Assembly: GCF_013032505.1 (NCBI RefSeq)
Contig: NZ_WQCG01000005.1
Coordinates: 222,885 to 286,884, forward strand
DNA: 64,000 nt
Origin: Ruegeria atlantica
GTDB taxonomy: Bacteria > Pseudomonadota > Alphaproteobacteria > Rhodobacterales > Rhodobacteraceae
Direction: 5' to 3'
In this document: in pieces, positions 42,003 to 51,108 of the stretch
Numbering within the stretch: the first letter of the stretch is position 1
Layout: every line of letters starts with the position of its first letter
Made by a program: the position numbers and the translations under genes
Notes under the pieces: model-generated
Databases searched by the model: none
Told to the model about the DNA's origin: nothing
The model's input: the letters and a program-made list of their open reading frames with translations, nothing else

Positions 42003-42431
42003 TCAGGATAGTTGCGCTCCGGCACACTCGCGAAAGATGCGAACATGAGGTGCAGCGCCGTTCAAAGAGAATTCAGTCAGACTGTCCTGCGTGTAAGCAT
42101 AAGCGGTCTGATTGTACTCCAAGCCGTTCAGAACATTGCCGAAGCCAGTATCTGTAACCGTAAGCGACGCGGCGTTGGCGGACAATACATGGCGCGGCGT
42201 TGCGATTTCGACGGGGTTCGGGCCGTCAAACCGCATGGCGAACCATGGGGTCTGTGTCCAAGCTTCGGTCTTGCGAGTGATGGTCAGCGTATAAAGAGGC
42301 TCAGCCGGGTCGTAGGTCAGGAAGATCTCGGCGGTTTCCGTGTCATGTGAAAGGGTGCAGACGGAACCGACCGTTGCCTCCCAGGCAGTGGCTGGAGTGG
42401 CCAGGATCAGAGATAACAGAACGCAACGCAT
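42003..42431 (-). CDS. secreted hypothetical protein
   Basis: The 142-residue protein has a signal peptide MRCVLLSLILATPATAW and a mature beta-rich part with two Cys (VCTLSHDTETAEIFLTYDP, later FRECAGAQLS) that may form a disulfide. It is probably periplasmic. It is not recognised; it resembles small exported proteins of Rhodobacterales. Confidence 0.65.
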   Translation of the reverse strand: MRCVLLSLILATPATAWEATVGSVCTLSHDTETAEIFLTYDPAEPLYTLTITRKTEAWTQTPWFAMRFDGPNPVEIATPRHVLSANAASLTVTDTGFGNVLNGLEYNQTAYAYTQDSLTEFSLNGAAPHVRIFRECAGAQLS

Positions 42432-42481
42432 CTTCGTTTACTTAGCTGCCAATCCTGCTCGGGCAAGCGTCGTTATCCCCC

Positions 42482-42646
42482 TCAACAAAACAAGCTGGTG
42501 TTGCACGACACAGCGTAAACGAAAGCGTTGACGGATTCTGCTGAGAGGCGCGCGCGATCCTCGGTCAGCACCACGCAGGCGCCGCGCACCCGGTGAATGG
42601 CGCTTTGTACCTCATGCGTGCTGGGCAGGGAGTTCGGGTTCGTCAT
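42482..42646 (-). pseudogene. decayed partial copy of the ORF6N gene
   Basis: From the ATG at 42646 the reading is MTNPNSLPSTHEVQSAIHR, almost the same as MTNTKNLPSTREVQSAIHR of the gene at 41583. It then continues VRGACVVLTED, skips about eight residues, matches SVNAFVYAVS to SVSAFNQAVS, and stops after 54 codons. The upstream palindrome is kept as TCACA-ATT-TGTGA (42662-42674). It is a remnant of a local duplication or of recombination. Confidence 0.75.
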
Positions 42647-42756
42647 GGCAACCGTTTGGAGTCACAATTTGTGATTTCAAACGTGGAGGAGAGAAAGCTA
42701 CGCTGCAACCTTGAAGTGTATGGCCATCGTCAATTGAGACAGGACTTGAGCTAGTG

Positions 42757-43548
42757 TCAGCCGCTTGCCTTGCCCAAATAGGCAAGCCGATAGGCGAGCG
42801 CGACACCGCCGGCGCCTCCGACTATATTACCGACCGTGACCCAAAAAAGGTTGCTGATGGCGGCGCCCCAACCGAGTTTGGCACCTGCTAGTGCACCCTG
42901 AGGCAGCAGGTACATATTAGCGATCGAGTGTTCGAGACCCAACAGAACAAACGCGGCAATTGGCCAGAGTATTACCATGACCTTTCCCACGACCGATCTG
43001 GCTGCGAAGCTCAGCCAGACGGCAAGGCAGACTAAGGCGTTGCACAGAATGCCACGCATAAAGGCTTGCGTCGGAGAGAGATCAATCTTGCCATTTGCGA
43101 TCGCAGCAGCAGTAGCCCCCATAGGTCCATCCAGCAAACCGCTTGCAGCGCAAGCCAGAACTAGTGCGACGGCTCCAACTAAATTCCCGAGATACACGAA
43201 TCCCCAATTCCTAAACAGGTCACGCATCGAGATTTTTCGGTCCACCGCCGCTATGGTCATCAGCGCGTTTCCAGTGAACAGTTCCGCCCCACCAACGACA
43301 ACAAGGATCAGGCCCAGAGAAAACACCACCCCACCAAGAAACCGGGCTGGCCCAAATCCGGAATCTACGCCGGTCATAACCATAGTATAGGCGGCCCCAC
43401 CGAAGCCGATGAAGACACCTGCGAGTATTGCAAGTGTCAGCGTTTGAACGATGGAAAGATGCGCCTTTGCGACACCAGATATTTCAACCAGTTCTGCAAT
43501 CTGTGCAGGTTTGTAAGCGTCTACGCCGGTTGGATTGTGAGCCTTCAT
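42757..43548 (-). CDS. formate/nitrite transporter (FNT family)
   Basis: The start at 43548 (MKAHNPTGVDAYKPAQ) aligns with the FocA opening MKADNPFD and leaves the FNR box outside; the first ATG (43584) overlaps that box. The 263-residue protein has six hydrophobic helices and the FNT motifs GNALMTIAAVDRK and GILCNALVCLAVWLS. FNT channels are pentamers that move formate, nitrite or hydrosulfide. The FNR site suggests use under low oxygen, perhaps for nitrite. Confidence 0.9.
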   Translation of the reverse strand: MKAHNPTGVDAYKPAQIAELVEISGVAKAHLSIVQTLTLAILAGVFIGFGGAAYTMVMTGVDSGFGPARFLGGVVFSLGLILVVVGGAELFTGNALMTIAAVDRKISMRDLFRNWGFVYLGNLVGAVALVLACAASGLLDGPMGATAAAIANGKIDLSPTQAFMRGILCNALVCLAVWLSFAARSVVGKVMVILWPIAAFVLLGLEHSIANMYLLPQGALAGAKLGWGAAISNLFWVTVGNIVGGAGGVALAYRLAYLGKASG

Positions 43549-43583
43549 GCGTCGCACACTGCCAACATATTCATGTTTCGACA

Positions 43584-43597
43584 TTGATCCGGATCAA
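43584..43597. promoter_or_regulatory. FNR/FnrL box of the FNT gene
   Basis: TTGAT-CCGG-ATCAA, a perfect FNR consensus. Its centre lies 42 bp from the proposed start codon at 43548, so translation begins close to the expected +1 of a class II (-41.5) promoter, with a very short leader. Confidence 0.75.
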
Positions 43598-43679
43598 GGC
43601 CACGCGACGAAGTGCAGAGGTTCAGTCCAGGGCTTGTGCCAACTAAACTGCTAACTTGATCTCGACAGCCACTTTTATC

Positions 43680-45866
43680 CTACCGCTTCCGCCTTTTCAC
43701 ATTCCCACCCCGCTGGCCCGGCCGTCCAGCCGTTGAGCGCCCGCGCGATTTCACCGCGTCTTCCGAAGCTTTCTCGACCGCCCATTGGCGCGCCATGGGG
43801 TCGTCGGCGACGGCCAGATCGACCGCTTCCAGACGTTTGATCTCATCCCGGATGTTGGCGGCCTCTTCGAATTCCAGGTTCTCGGCGGCTTTGTGCATCT
43901 GCTCTCGCAACCCGTCCAGATGGGCCTCGAGGTTGGCGCCGTGCATCGGTTTGTCGATGGTGGCGGTCACGCGGTTCATGTCGACGTCACCTTCGTAAAG
44001 ACCGGCCAGAACGTCTTCGACATTCTTTTTCACCGTCTCGGGTGTGATACCGTGTTCCTCGTTATAGGCGATCTGTCTGGAGCGGCGGCGGTTGGTTTCG
44101 TTAAGCGCCCGCTCCATGCTGCCGGTGATTTTGTCGGCATACATGATCACCCGGCCATCAGCGTTCCGGGCGGCGCGGCCGATGGTCTGGATCAGGGAAG
44201 TCTCAGATCGCAGGAAGCCCTCTTTATCCGCGTCCAGAATGGCGACCAGTCCGCATTCAGGGATGTCGAGCCCCTCGCGCAGCAGGTTGATGCCGATCAG
44301 CACGTCGAAGGCCCCCAGCCGCAGGTCGCGCAGGATTTCGATCCGTTCCAGCGTGTCGATGTCCGAGTGCATGTAGCGGACCTTGATGCCCTGTTCGTGC
44401 AGGTATTCGGTCAGGTCTTCGGCCATGCGTTTAGTCAGCGTGGTGACCAGCGTGCGATAGCCATCAGCGGCCACTTTGCGCACTTCGTCCAGCAGGTCGT
44501 CGACCTGCATCGAAACGGGGCGGATTTCGACCTCGGGATCCAGCAGGCCCGTGGGGCGGATCACCTGCTCGGTGAAGACACCGCCGGTCTGTTCGATCTC
44601 CCATTTGGCCGGGGTGGCAGAGACAAAGACGGATTGCGGGCGCATTGCGTCCCATTCCTCGAACTTCAGCGGGCGGTTATCCATGCAGGACGGCAGGCGG
44701 AACCCGTGTTCGGCCAGCGTGAACTTGCGCCGATAGTCGCCCCGGTACATGCCGCCGATTTGCGGAACGCTCACGTGGGATTCATCGGCGAAAACGATGG
44801 CATTGTCGGGGATGAATTCAAACAGGGTCGGGGGCGGTTCACCCGGCGCGCGCCCCGTCAGATAGCGCGAGTAATTTTCGATCCCGTTGCAGACTCCGGT
44901 GGCCTCAAGCATTTCCAGATCGAAATTTGTGCGCTGCTCCAGCCGTTGGGCTTCCAGCAGCTTGCCTTCACCGACGAGTTGGTCCAGCCGGATGCGGAGT
45001 TCCTTTTTGATGCCGATGATCGCTTGGGTCATCGTCGGTTTCGGCGTCACGTAGTGCGAGTTCGCATAGACCCGCACCTGTTCCATCGACGCGGCGCGTT
45101 CGCCGGTCAGCGGGTCGAATTCGGTGATGGTCTCCAACTCCTCACCAAAAAATGAAAACTTCCACGCCCGGTCCTCTAGGTGAGCAGGCCAGATTTCCAG
45201 TGAATCGCCCCGCACCCGGAACGAGCCGCGTTGAAACGCCTGATCGTTGCGGCGGTATTGCTGGGCAACCAGATCGGCCATCACCTGCCGCTGATCGTAT
45301 TCGTTGCCGACCTTCAGGTCCTGCGTCATCGCCCCATAGGTTTCGACCGAACCGATCCCGTAAATACAGGATACCGAGGCGACGATGATTACATCGTCCC
45401 GCTCCAGCAGCGCCCGGGTCGCCGAGTGGCGCATCCGGTCGATCTGTTCGTTGATCTGCGATTCTTTCTCAATATAGGTGTCCGACCGCGCAACATAGGC
45501 CTCGGGCTGGTAATAGTCGTAGTAGGAAACGAAGTATTCGACCGAGTTTTCAGGGAAGAACCCTTTGAATTCGCCATATAACTGCGCCGCCAGTGTCTTG
45601 TTGGGCGCAAGAATGATCGCTGGGCGCTGGGTTTCTTCGATCACCTTGGCCATCGTGAATGTCTTACCGGTGCCGGTTGCCCCCAACAGGACCTGATCAC
45701 GCTCGCCATCGCGCACGCCCCCGGCCAGTTCCGTTATCGCCGTCGGCTGGTCGCCGGCGGGAGCGAACTCGGTATGCATTACGAACTGCTTGCCGCCCTC
45801 GAGTTTCAGGCGCGCGCGAACGTCATCTGCGGTCAGCTGTGTCTTGTCAGAATGGGCGTAGGGCAT
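43680..45866 (-). CDS. uvrB: UvrABC system protein B
   Basis: The 728-residue protein has Walker [14 protein letters not shown] (G62-T69), the beta-hairpin [11 protein letters not shown], helicase motifs [17 protein letters not shown] and [20 protein letters not shown], and a C-terminal UVR domain ([18 protein letters not shown]). It loads UvrC at DNA lesions after UvrA scanning. Its length is somewhat above the usual 670-680 because of a basic C-terminal tail (KRRKR). A LexA-type box lies upstream. Confidence 0.98.
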   Translation of the reverse strand: MPYAHSDKTQLTADDVRARLKLEGGKQFVMHTEFAPAGDQPTAITELAGGVRDGERDQVLLGATGTGKTFTMAKVIEETQRPAIILAPNKTLAAQLYGEFKGFFPENSVEYFVSYYDYYQPEAYVARSDTYIEKESQINEQIDRMRHSATRALLERDDVIIVASVSCIYGIGSVETYGAMTQDLKVGNEYDQRQVMADLVAQQYRRNDQAFQRGSFRVRGDSLEIWPAHLEDRAWKFSFFGEELETITEFDPLTGERAASMEQVRVYANSHYVTPKPTMTQAIIGIKKELRIRLDQLVGEGKLLEAQRLEQRTNFDLEMLEATGVCNGIENYSRYLTGRAPGEPPPTLFEFIPDNAIVFADESHVSVPQIGGMYRGDYRRKFTLAEHGFRLPSCMDNRPLKFEEWDAMRPQSVFVSATPAKWEIEQTGGVFTEQVIRPTGLLDPEVEIRPVSMQVDDLLDEVRKVAADGYRTLVTTLTKRMAEDLTEYLHEQGIKVRYMHSDIDTLERIEILRDLRLGAFDVLIGINLLREGLDIPECGLVAILDADKEGFLRSETSLIQTIGRAARNADGRVIMYADKITGSMERALNETNRRRSRQIAYNEEHGITPETVKKNVEDVLAGLYEGDVDMNRVTATIDKPMHGANLEAHLDGLREQMHKAAENLEFEEAANIRDEIKRLEAVDLAVADDPMARQWAVEKASEDAVKSRGRSTAGRPGQRGGNVKRRKR

Positions 45867-45896
45867 AGGAGGGCTCCGGGTCAGGCCCCTACATTT

Positions 45897-45911
45897 GTTC
45901 TTATTTTGTCC
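45897..45911. promoter_or_regulatory. possible LexA (SOS) box before uvrB
   Basis: GTTC-N7-GTCC, one mismatch from the alphaproteobacterial LexA consensus GTTC-N7-GTTC, 31 bp upstream of the uvrB ATG. SOS control of uvrB is usual, so the site is plausible. Confidence 0.4.
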
Positions 45912-45946
45912 AACTGCAAGGCCTGATCCGGTCTGAAATCTCAGTT

Positions 45947-46426
45947 TCAGTAATAGGCATACTGTGCATCGGGGATTTCAACCGATTGCACCTTGTCATC
46001 CAGCGCTTTCAGATTGCCGTCCAGAACGCGACCCATCACCATCTTCAGCATTGTTTGACCCAATAGCCAGCCCAACGGTCCGTATTTCATCTGGTAATCC
46101 ATGCTCCAGATGACGCGTGAATTGCCGTTCGCAAGGGGTTCGATGGTGATGGCCGCATGTGCTTCTGTCAGAGGCATAGCCGGCATTTCGGACAAGCGTA
46201 CGCGGTAACCTTTATTCGCCTGCCAATCCGTCACTTCTTCGACCAACGAGGTGCCGTTTTCAAAGTGGCATCGCCGTTTTGATCCAACGCCATTTGATCC
46301 TGTGGTCAGCGCATCCACCGAGGTGACCTGAGGCGCGAACTCGTCAATATGCATGAACCGGCTGAGGATGACCCATAGGGCTTCGGGCTGTGCGTCGATT
46401 TTCAAGCTTTTTTCGTAGTGGATCAT
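45947..46426 (-). CDS. SRPBCC (START/Bet v1-like) family protein
   Basis: ATG at 46426 has GAGGAC upstream. The 159-residue protein begins [20 protein letters not shown] and has [20 protein letters not shown], then [17 protein letters not shown] and a C-terminal helix, the pattern of polyketide_cyc2/SRPBCC proteins with a deep ligand pocket. The ligand is unknown. The spacer 46427-46580 has no gene. Confidence 0.75.
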   Translation of the reverse strand: MIHYEKSLKIDAQPEALWVILSRFMHIDEFAPQVTSVDALTTGSNGVGSKRRCHFENGTSLVEEVTDWQANKGYRVRLSEMPAMPLTEAHAAITIEPLANGNSRVIWSMDYQMKYGPLGWLLGQTMLKMVMGRVLDGNLKALDDKVQSVEIPDAQYAYY

Positions 46427-46580
46427 GTTGCTGTCCTCTTTGTGGGGTTGCACGATCAATACAGGGTGCTGATGACAGTTTTTGACATTAGTACGTGATC
46501 AGCCGCGACAATTCCGTTCTTGTCCCAGCGCACGCTCTGACGCATAAACGATCTCAGCCAAGTGAGGACGGAGAGGCGAC

Positions 46581-46892
46581 ATGCGCGCACGGATTTACAA
46601 GCCCGCCAGAAACGCAATGACTTCGGGCATGGCCAAGACCCGCAAGTGGGTTCTGGAATACGCCCCCGCGTCATCGCGTGAGGTTGATCCGCTGATGGGA
46701 TGGACGTCTTCGGATGATACGCAAACTCAGGTGCGCTTGAAGTTCGATACCAAGGAAGAGGCGCTGGATTATGCCAAGGACAATGGCATCGAAGTACAGG
46801 TCAGCGAACCGCACAAGCGCAAACCCAACCTGCGTTCGCGCGGCTATGGTGAGAATTTCGCCACTGATCGGCGCGCGCCCTGGACCCATTGA
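46581..46892 (+). CDS. ETC complex I subunit (NDUFS4-like)
   Basis: The 103-residue protein has [20 protein letters not shown], then [20 protein letters not shown] and [14 protein letters not shown], closing with the [18 protein letters not shown] end. This is the NDUFS4/ETC_C1_NDUFA4 family, an accessory subunit of respiratory complex I found in alphaproteobacteria and mitochondria. It lies apart from a nuo operon, as usual. The next gene starts within 1 bp. Confidence 0.93.
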   Translation: MRARIYKPARNAMTSGMAKTRKWVLEYAPASSREVDPLMGWTSSDDTQTQVRLKFDTKEEALDYAKDNGIEVQVSEPHKRKPNLRSRGYGENFATDRRAPWTH

Positions 46893-47369
46893 ATGATCGA
46901 AATCCACGAGGCCGACCCGACCTCGGACGCGCTGCGTCCTTTGATTGATGCGCATTTTGCCCATGGTGAGGCCGCCGGGCCTGCGGAAAGTAATCATACC
47001 ATGGATGCCAAGGCGCTGGCCTCAGTTGGCATCAGGTTCTGGGCCATGTTCGACGATGGGCAGCCCGTCGGCTGCGGAGCGCTAAAGTCGTTACCAGATG
47101 GAACCGTCGAGGTGAAATCTGTTCACATCGTCTCGCATGCGCGCGGGCGCGGGCTGGCGCGTCAGATGATGAACCACCTGACAAGTGAGGCCCGCATTCA
47201 GGGTGCAGCGGCTTTGGTATTGGAAACCGGCGCTGATCACCTGCCGGAATATGAGGCGGCCCGAAAGCTTTATGAACGGCTTGGCTATTCTTATTGCGAA
47301 CCGATCTTTGGCTATGATGCCGACCCAAACAGCGCCTTTATGCGCTTGGCTCTTGAACCCCGGAAGTAA
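46893..47369 (+). CDS. GNAT-family N-acetyltransferase
   Basis: The 158-residue protein has VKSVHIVSHARGRGLARQMM, the acetyl-CoA-binding motif A (R-G-R-G-L-A), then AALVLETGADHLPEYEAARK and LYERLGYSYCEPIFGYD. The pattern fits single-domain GNAT enzymes. The substrate is unknown. It follows the NDUFS4-like gene directly, so probably cotranscribed with it. Confidence 0.9.
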   Translation: MIEIHEADPTSDALRPLIDAHFAHGEAAGPAESNHTMDAKALASVGIRFWAMFDDGQPVGCGALKSLPDGTVEVKSVHIVSHARGRGLARQMMNHLTSEARIQGAAALVLETGADHLPEYEAARKLYERLGYSYCEPIFGYDADPNSAFMRLALEPRK

Positions 47370-47390
47370 AAACCGCAAGAAGGGCCCAGC

Positions 47391-47467
47391 GGTCCCGTAG
47401 CTCAACTGGATAGAGCAGCTGACTTCTAATCAGCAGGTTGAGGGTTCGAGTCCTTCCGGGATCGCCA
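47391..47467 (+). tRNA. tRNA-Arg (anticodon UCU)
   Basis: A cloverleaf can be folded: acceptor GGTCCCG pairs with CGGGATC, D arm AGCTCAACTGGATAGAGC, anticodon stem GCTGA/TCAGC with loop CTTCTAA (anticodon TCT), T arm with GGTTCGAGTCC, and encoded CCA at the 3' end. It reads AGA codons. Confidence 0.95.
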
Positions 47468-47705
47468 ATTACTCCAAACCTCAATGCATAGATCACCTTT
47501 TTTGGCCACCTTTTGCGGGCCGCGTTCAATGCAAATTTGGGAAGATGTTGCTTCTACGGATGCGTCGTACGCAAAATATTGCCGTCCCTACTACTATGTC
47601 GAGCGAATCTCTGCCGTTTAAAGCCTTCACGCGATTTTGGACTGCAGTTTTCACTGATCTGAACAAGTTTGACTGCAACTCGTGCGAACAATCGGAGGAT
47701 GGACG

Positions 47706-49145
47706 ATGTCGCAGGCCAGTGCGCTTGAGCGTGAAATGCTAAGTTTGATCAACGCAGAACGTACGTCGCGTGGCCTTGATCCTGTTCAACTTGAACTCCG
47801 CCTGAACGCTTCGGCTGAAGAGCATAGCCAGTGGATGCTGGGATCCGGCAATTTCTCTCATACCGGTGAGGGTGGAAGCTCGGCTACCCAGCGCATGCGC
47901 GACGCGGGTTTTGTATTGTCCGGATCATGGGCGACTGCCGAGAACATAGCCTGGCAAAGTCAGGGCGGTGAGCCGGGATTTTCAGACGATGTCGTTGATT
48001 TGCACAATGCGCTTATGAACAGCCCTGACCACCGCGCCAACATTCTAAATCCAAACTTGGCTTACATTGGTATCGGAATTGAGATTGGTTCATTTGGTGG
48101 CGTTCCTGCCGTCATTGTGACTCAGAACTTTGCCCGTACCACGGCGAGTGTCCAGTTGGACACTGGCGCGGGGTCGGATGCCGGCGGTTCCGATACGCCA
48201 GCCGATCCGATACCGGTAGTTCCCGATCCGGGCGAACCGGCAGATCCGGTTTCGACATCTTCGCAAGAGAATCTGTCATTTGGCGACGCGGATACCCTCA
48301 GAGTGACGCCGGAAGAACTGGATCAAAGTGTTATCAGCGGGTTTGGAGTGGGCAAGTCCCTCGTCATCGAAGGGGTTGAGCTTAGTCGGTCCAACATTCG
48401 CTTGACCGATAACTCGAACGTTGAATTCGATGTTGATGGTGACGGCACGGCGGATCTGACGATTTCGTTGGACGGTGGCCAATCGGGCGGTGACTTTTTT
48501 GCCATCACCAAGGATGGAAACACCGTGGTCAGCTATGCTAAATTTCTGCCTGACCTTGCGCCCGGGGTCCGCGTCGACAGCAGCGTAATCAACGGCATCG
48601 TGAACAACTCCTTTCTCGAAGGCGATGGCGCGACGGATTTTCGGATACAGATGGTCGACCTTGGAACCGCTGACTTCAACAATGTCCTTGGCGTTTATGA
48701 TATTCTAAGTAACGGCGAAATCGCGAATGTGCGCCTGCTGTTCAAAAACACCAATGAAGCGAATGGCACGGTAGAGTTAAGTAATTTGGCTGATGGAAAT
48801 CGCCTTGGATTCTTCATAGTTCAGAATGGTGCAGATTGGGCTAATTCCCTTTCAGACAGCGATGACTTGAATTTTGTTGCCAGCAACGGTGGCCTGGCAG
48901 ACGTAGACGACGAATTTGACTTTGTTTTGACGGTAAACGGAGACTCTGCTGGCGTGACTACGTTTCACGCCGAAAAGGCTGCCTTGAATGGTGACGATCA
49001 ACAACACGCGCTTTCCGGCGTTGTTTCGGGGGGCGAGTCAATGGCCATCGGCTTCGAGGACTTGACGGGAGGAGGCGACTCCGATTTCGAGGATGTCGTG
49101 TTCAACGTGACCAGGCTCGAGGATGACGCGCTTTCAATGGTTTGA
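47706..49145 (+). CDS. CAP-domain protein with C-terminal DUF4114
   Basis: Start at ATG 47706 has GGAGG eight bases upstream. The 479-residue protein has a CAP/SCP domain at residues 1-155 (LINAERTSRGLDPVQLEL, then HSQWMLGSGNFSHTGEGG and NSPDHRANILNPNLAYIGIG), an Asp/Pro linker, and a C-terminal region with DVDGDGTADLTISLDGGQ and a DUF4114-like end (GFEDLTGGGDSDFEDVVFNV). No signal peptide is seen, and the Asp/Gly-rich make-up suggests type I secretion and calcium binding. The spacer 47468-47705 has no gene. Confidence 0.8.
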   Translation: MSQASALEREMLSLINAERTSRGLDPVQLELRLNASAEEHSQWMLGSGNFSHTGEGGSSATQRMRDAGFVLSGSWATAENIAWQSQGGEPGFSDDVVDLHNALMNSPDHRANILNPNLAYIGIGIEIGSFGGVPAVIVTQNFARTTASVQLDTGAGSDAGGSDTPADPIPVVPDPGEPADPVSTSSQENLSFGDADTLRVTPEELDQSVISGFGVGKSLVIEGVELSRSNIRLTDNSNVEFDVDGDGTADLTISLDGGQSGGDFFAITKDGNTVVSYAKFLPDLAPGVRVDSSVINGIVNNSFLEGDGATDFRIQMVDLGTADFNNVLGVYDILSNGEIANVRLLFKNTNEANGTVELSNLADGNRLGFFIVQNGADWANSLSDSDDLNFVASNGGLADVDDEFDFVLTVNGDSAGVTTFHAEKAALNGDDQQHALSGVVSGGESMAIGFEDLTGGGDSDFEDVVFNVTRLEDDALSMV

Positions 49146-49299
49146 TTCTAACTTCCGAGCACATCCTGCTATACGCACAGAAAATCGCTGCAAGCCTTTC
49201 AAATCGACCCGCCAGGTCGGTCTAAGTAGTCGACTGACCGGACCAAAAACGAAACAAAATCGTTTTTGGTGAGTTCGATCGCCAATGCAGTGAAGTGGA

Positions 49300-49375
<76 letters not shown>

Positions 49376-49556
49376 GTGACGCTGCATTTAGCCAAGCCTG
49401 CGCCCGGGTGCAAGAGGGTCCGGCAGAATTTCTTTCTCAGAGTTTGAATTGTTTGTGGCCGCCAAATCAATCCGGAGGGAAAATCGCTATGCTTTGTGAT
49501 GTTGAGCCATTTCTATCGTGATCGGCATGTCGTTTTGCGTTCTGTCCAGTTGGTGA

Positions 49557-50411
49557 TTGCAAAGGCGCTTGCGTGTTACCCGTCGCCTCAGATATCCCGA
49601 AAGTAACTGCAACTTTCCAGGCGGGAGAAAACCGATCCTGTCCCACGCGCGCCGAGTTCTGATCGCGGCCCTGGTTCTGGGTGCCTTGACGCTGGCTCCG
49701 CTTCGCGCGGGGGCCGAGGGGATTTTGGTGTTTGCGGCGGCCAGCCTCAAAACTGCGCTTGATGAGATAGCATCTGAGTTTGAGCAAGAAACCGGTCTAG
49801 GTGTGACAGTATCTTACGCTTCCTCGTCCGTTCTCGCGCGCCAGATTCAGTTGGGTGCCCCGGCCGACCTGTTCATTTCCGCCAATGTGGATTGGATGGA
49901 TACGCTGCAGGATCAGGATCTTATTGACCCCGCTTCGCGCACTGACCTGCTTGGCAATGGGCTGGTTCTGGTCGTGGGGGGCGAGGGGGCTGACATCGCG
50001 GAAATGCAGCCTGAGAACGCTTTGGCCTCGGCGCTGGAAGACGGTTATTTGGCGATGGCATTGGTTGATGCCGTGCCAGCTGGAATCTATGGAAAAGCCG
50101 CATTGGAAAGTCTGGGGTTGTGGCAGGGGCTTCAGGGTCAGATCGCGCAGACAGATAACGTGCGCGCAGCCCTTGCATTGGTTGCCACGGGTGCGGTCCC
50201 GATGGGGATTGTCTACCGCTCCGATGCGCTGGTCGAGGGACGCGTTCGTGTCATCGCCGAGTTCTCCGCCGACCTGCACCCACCTATCATCTATCCGGCT
50301 GCTGTAACGGCAACTGGTGCAGAAAGCGCGCAGGTTTTTCTGAACTATCTGCAATCACAGCCCGCGCGGGTTGTTTTTGAAGCGCAGGGTTTTGCCCTGC
50401 CGAACGGATAA
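49557..50411 (+). CDS. modA: molybdate ABC transporter, periplasmic binding protein
   Basis: The mature part is clear: ILVFAAASLKTALDEIASEF, then SYASSSVLARQIQLGAPADL, VDAVPAGIYGKAALESLGL and a C-terminal domain. Signal peptide VLIAALVLGALTLAPLRAGA precedes it. No ATG exists in frame upstream; the frame opens with TTG at 49557, and a CTG at 49638 is nearer to the signal peptide with a GGGAG site upstream. Start is therefore uncertain. The protein captures molybdate or tungstate for ModB/ModC. Confidence 0.92.
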   Translation: MQRRLRVTRRLRYPESNCNFPGGRKPILSHARRVLIAALVLGALTLAPLRAGAEGILVFAAASLKTALDEIASEFEQETGLGVTVSYASSSVLARQIQLGAPADLFISANVDWMDTLQDQDLIDPASRTDLLGNGLVLVVGGEGADIAEMQPENALASALEDGYLAMALVDAVPAGIYGKAALESLGLWQGLQGQIAQTDNVRAALALVATGAVPMGIVYRSDALVEGRVRVIAEFSADLHPPIIYPAAVTATGAESAQVFLNYLQSQPARVVFEAQGFALPNG

Positions 50412-50415
50412 CGGC

Positions 50416-51108
50416 ATGGAGTGGTTGGGGCCTGCAGAGCTAGAGGCGCTAAAACTGTCGCTACGTGTGTCGTTTTGGGCAACGCTGGTCACATTGCCGT
50501 TGGGTATATTTGTTGCCTATGCGCTGGCCCGGTGGCGGTTTCCCGGACGACAGGTTTTGAATGGGCTGGTGCATCTTCCCTTGATCCTGCCGCCAGTGGT
50601 GACGGGCTATCTGCTTCTTCTGACTTTTGGCATTCAGGGGCCGTTGGGCAAGCTGCTGGCAGAGTTCGGAATCGTCGTGGCCTTTCGCTGGACTGGTGCC
50701 GCCCTTGCAGCGGGTATCATGGCGTTTCCTCTGATGGTGCGGGCGATACGCCTGTCGATCGAAGCTGTGGACCCCAAACTGGAACAGGCCGGTGCCACAT
50801 TGGGCGCATCACGCTTGTTTGTGTTTGCGACAGTGACCCTTCCGATGATTCTGCCTGGTGTTATCGCCGGGGCGATATTGGCCTTTGCCAAGGCGATGGG
50901 AGAATTCGGTGCGACGATAACCTTTGTGTCAAACATCCCTGGTCAGACACAAACCCTGCCGTCCGCTGTCTATGCCTTCCTGCAAGTTCCGGGCGGTGAG
51001 GCAGCGGCAACCCGGCTGGTGGTGATCTCGATAGTGGTTGCCATGGGTGCATTGTTGTTGTCCGAGTTCATTGGGCGGCGTGTCGCTGCGCGGGTGGCCG
51101 GAACATGA
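50416..51108 (+). CDS. modB: molybdate ABC transporter permease
   Basis: ATG at 50416 is 4 bp after the modA stop. The 230-residue protein has five or six membrane helices and the EAA loop (VDPKLEQAGATLGASRLFVF, then VTLPMILPGVIAGAILAFAK), typical of ModB. It forms the channel with ModC. It overlaps modC by 4 bp. Confidence 0.95.
   Translation: MEWLGPAELEALKLSLRVSFWATLVTLPLGIFVAYALARWRFPGRQVLNGLVHLPLILPPVVTGYLLLLTFGIQGPLGKLLAEFGIVVAFRWTGAALAAGIMAFPLMVRAIRLSIEAVDPKLEQAGATLGASRLFVFATVTLPMILPGVIAGAILAFAKAMGEFGATITFVSNIPGQTQTLPSAVYAFLQVPGGEAAATRLVVISIVVAMGALLLSEFIGRRVAARVAGT

Noticed and set aside
43785..45155. 456-codon open frame opposite uvrB
   Set aside because: It is antisense to a certain, conserved gene, with no start site and biased composition.
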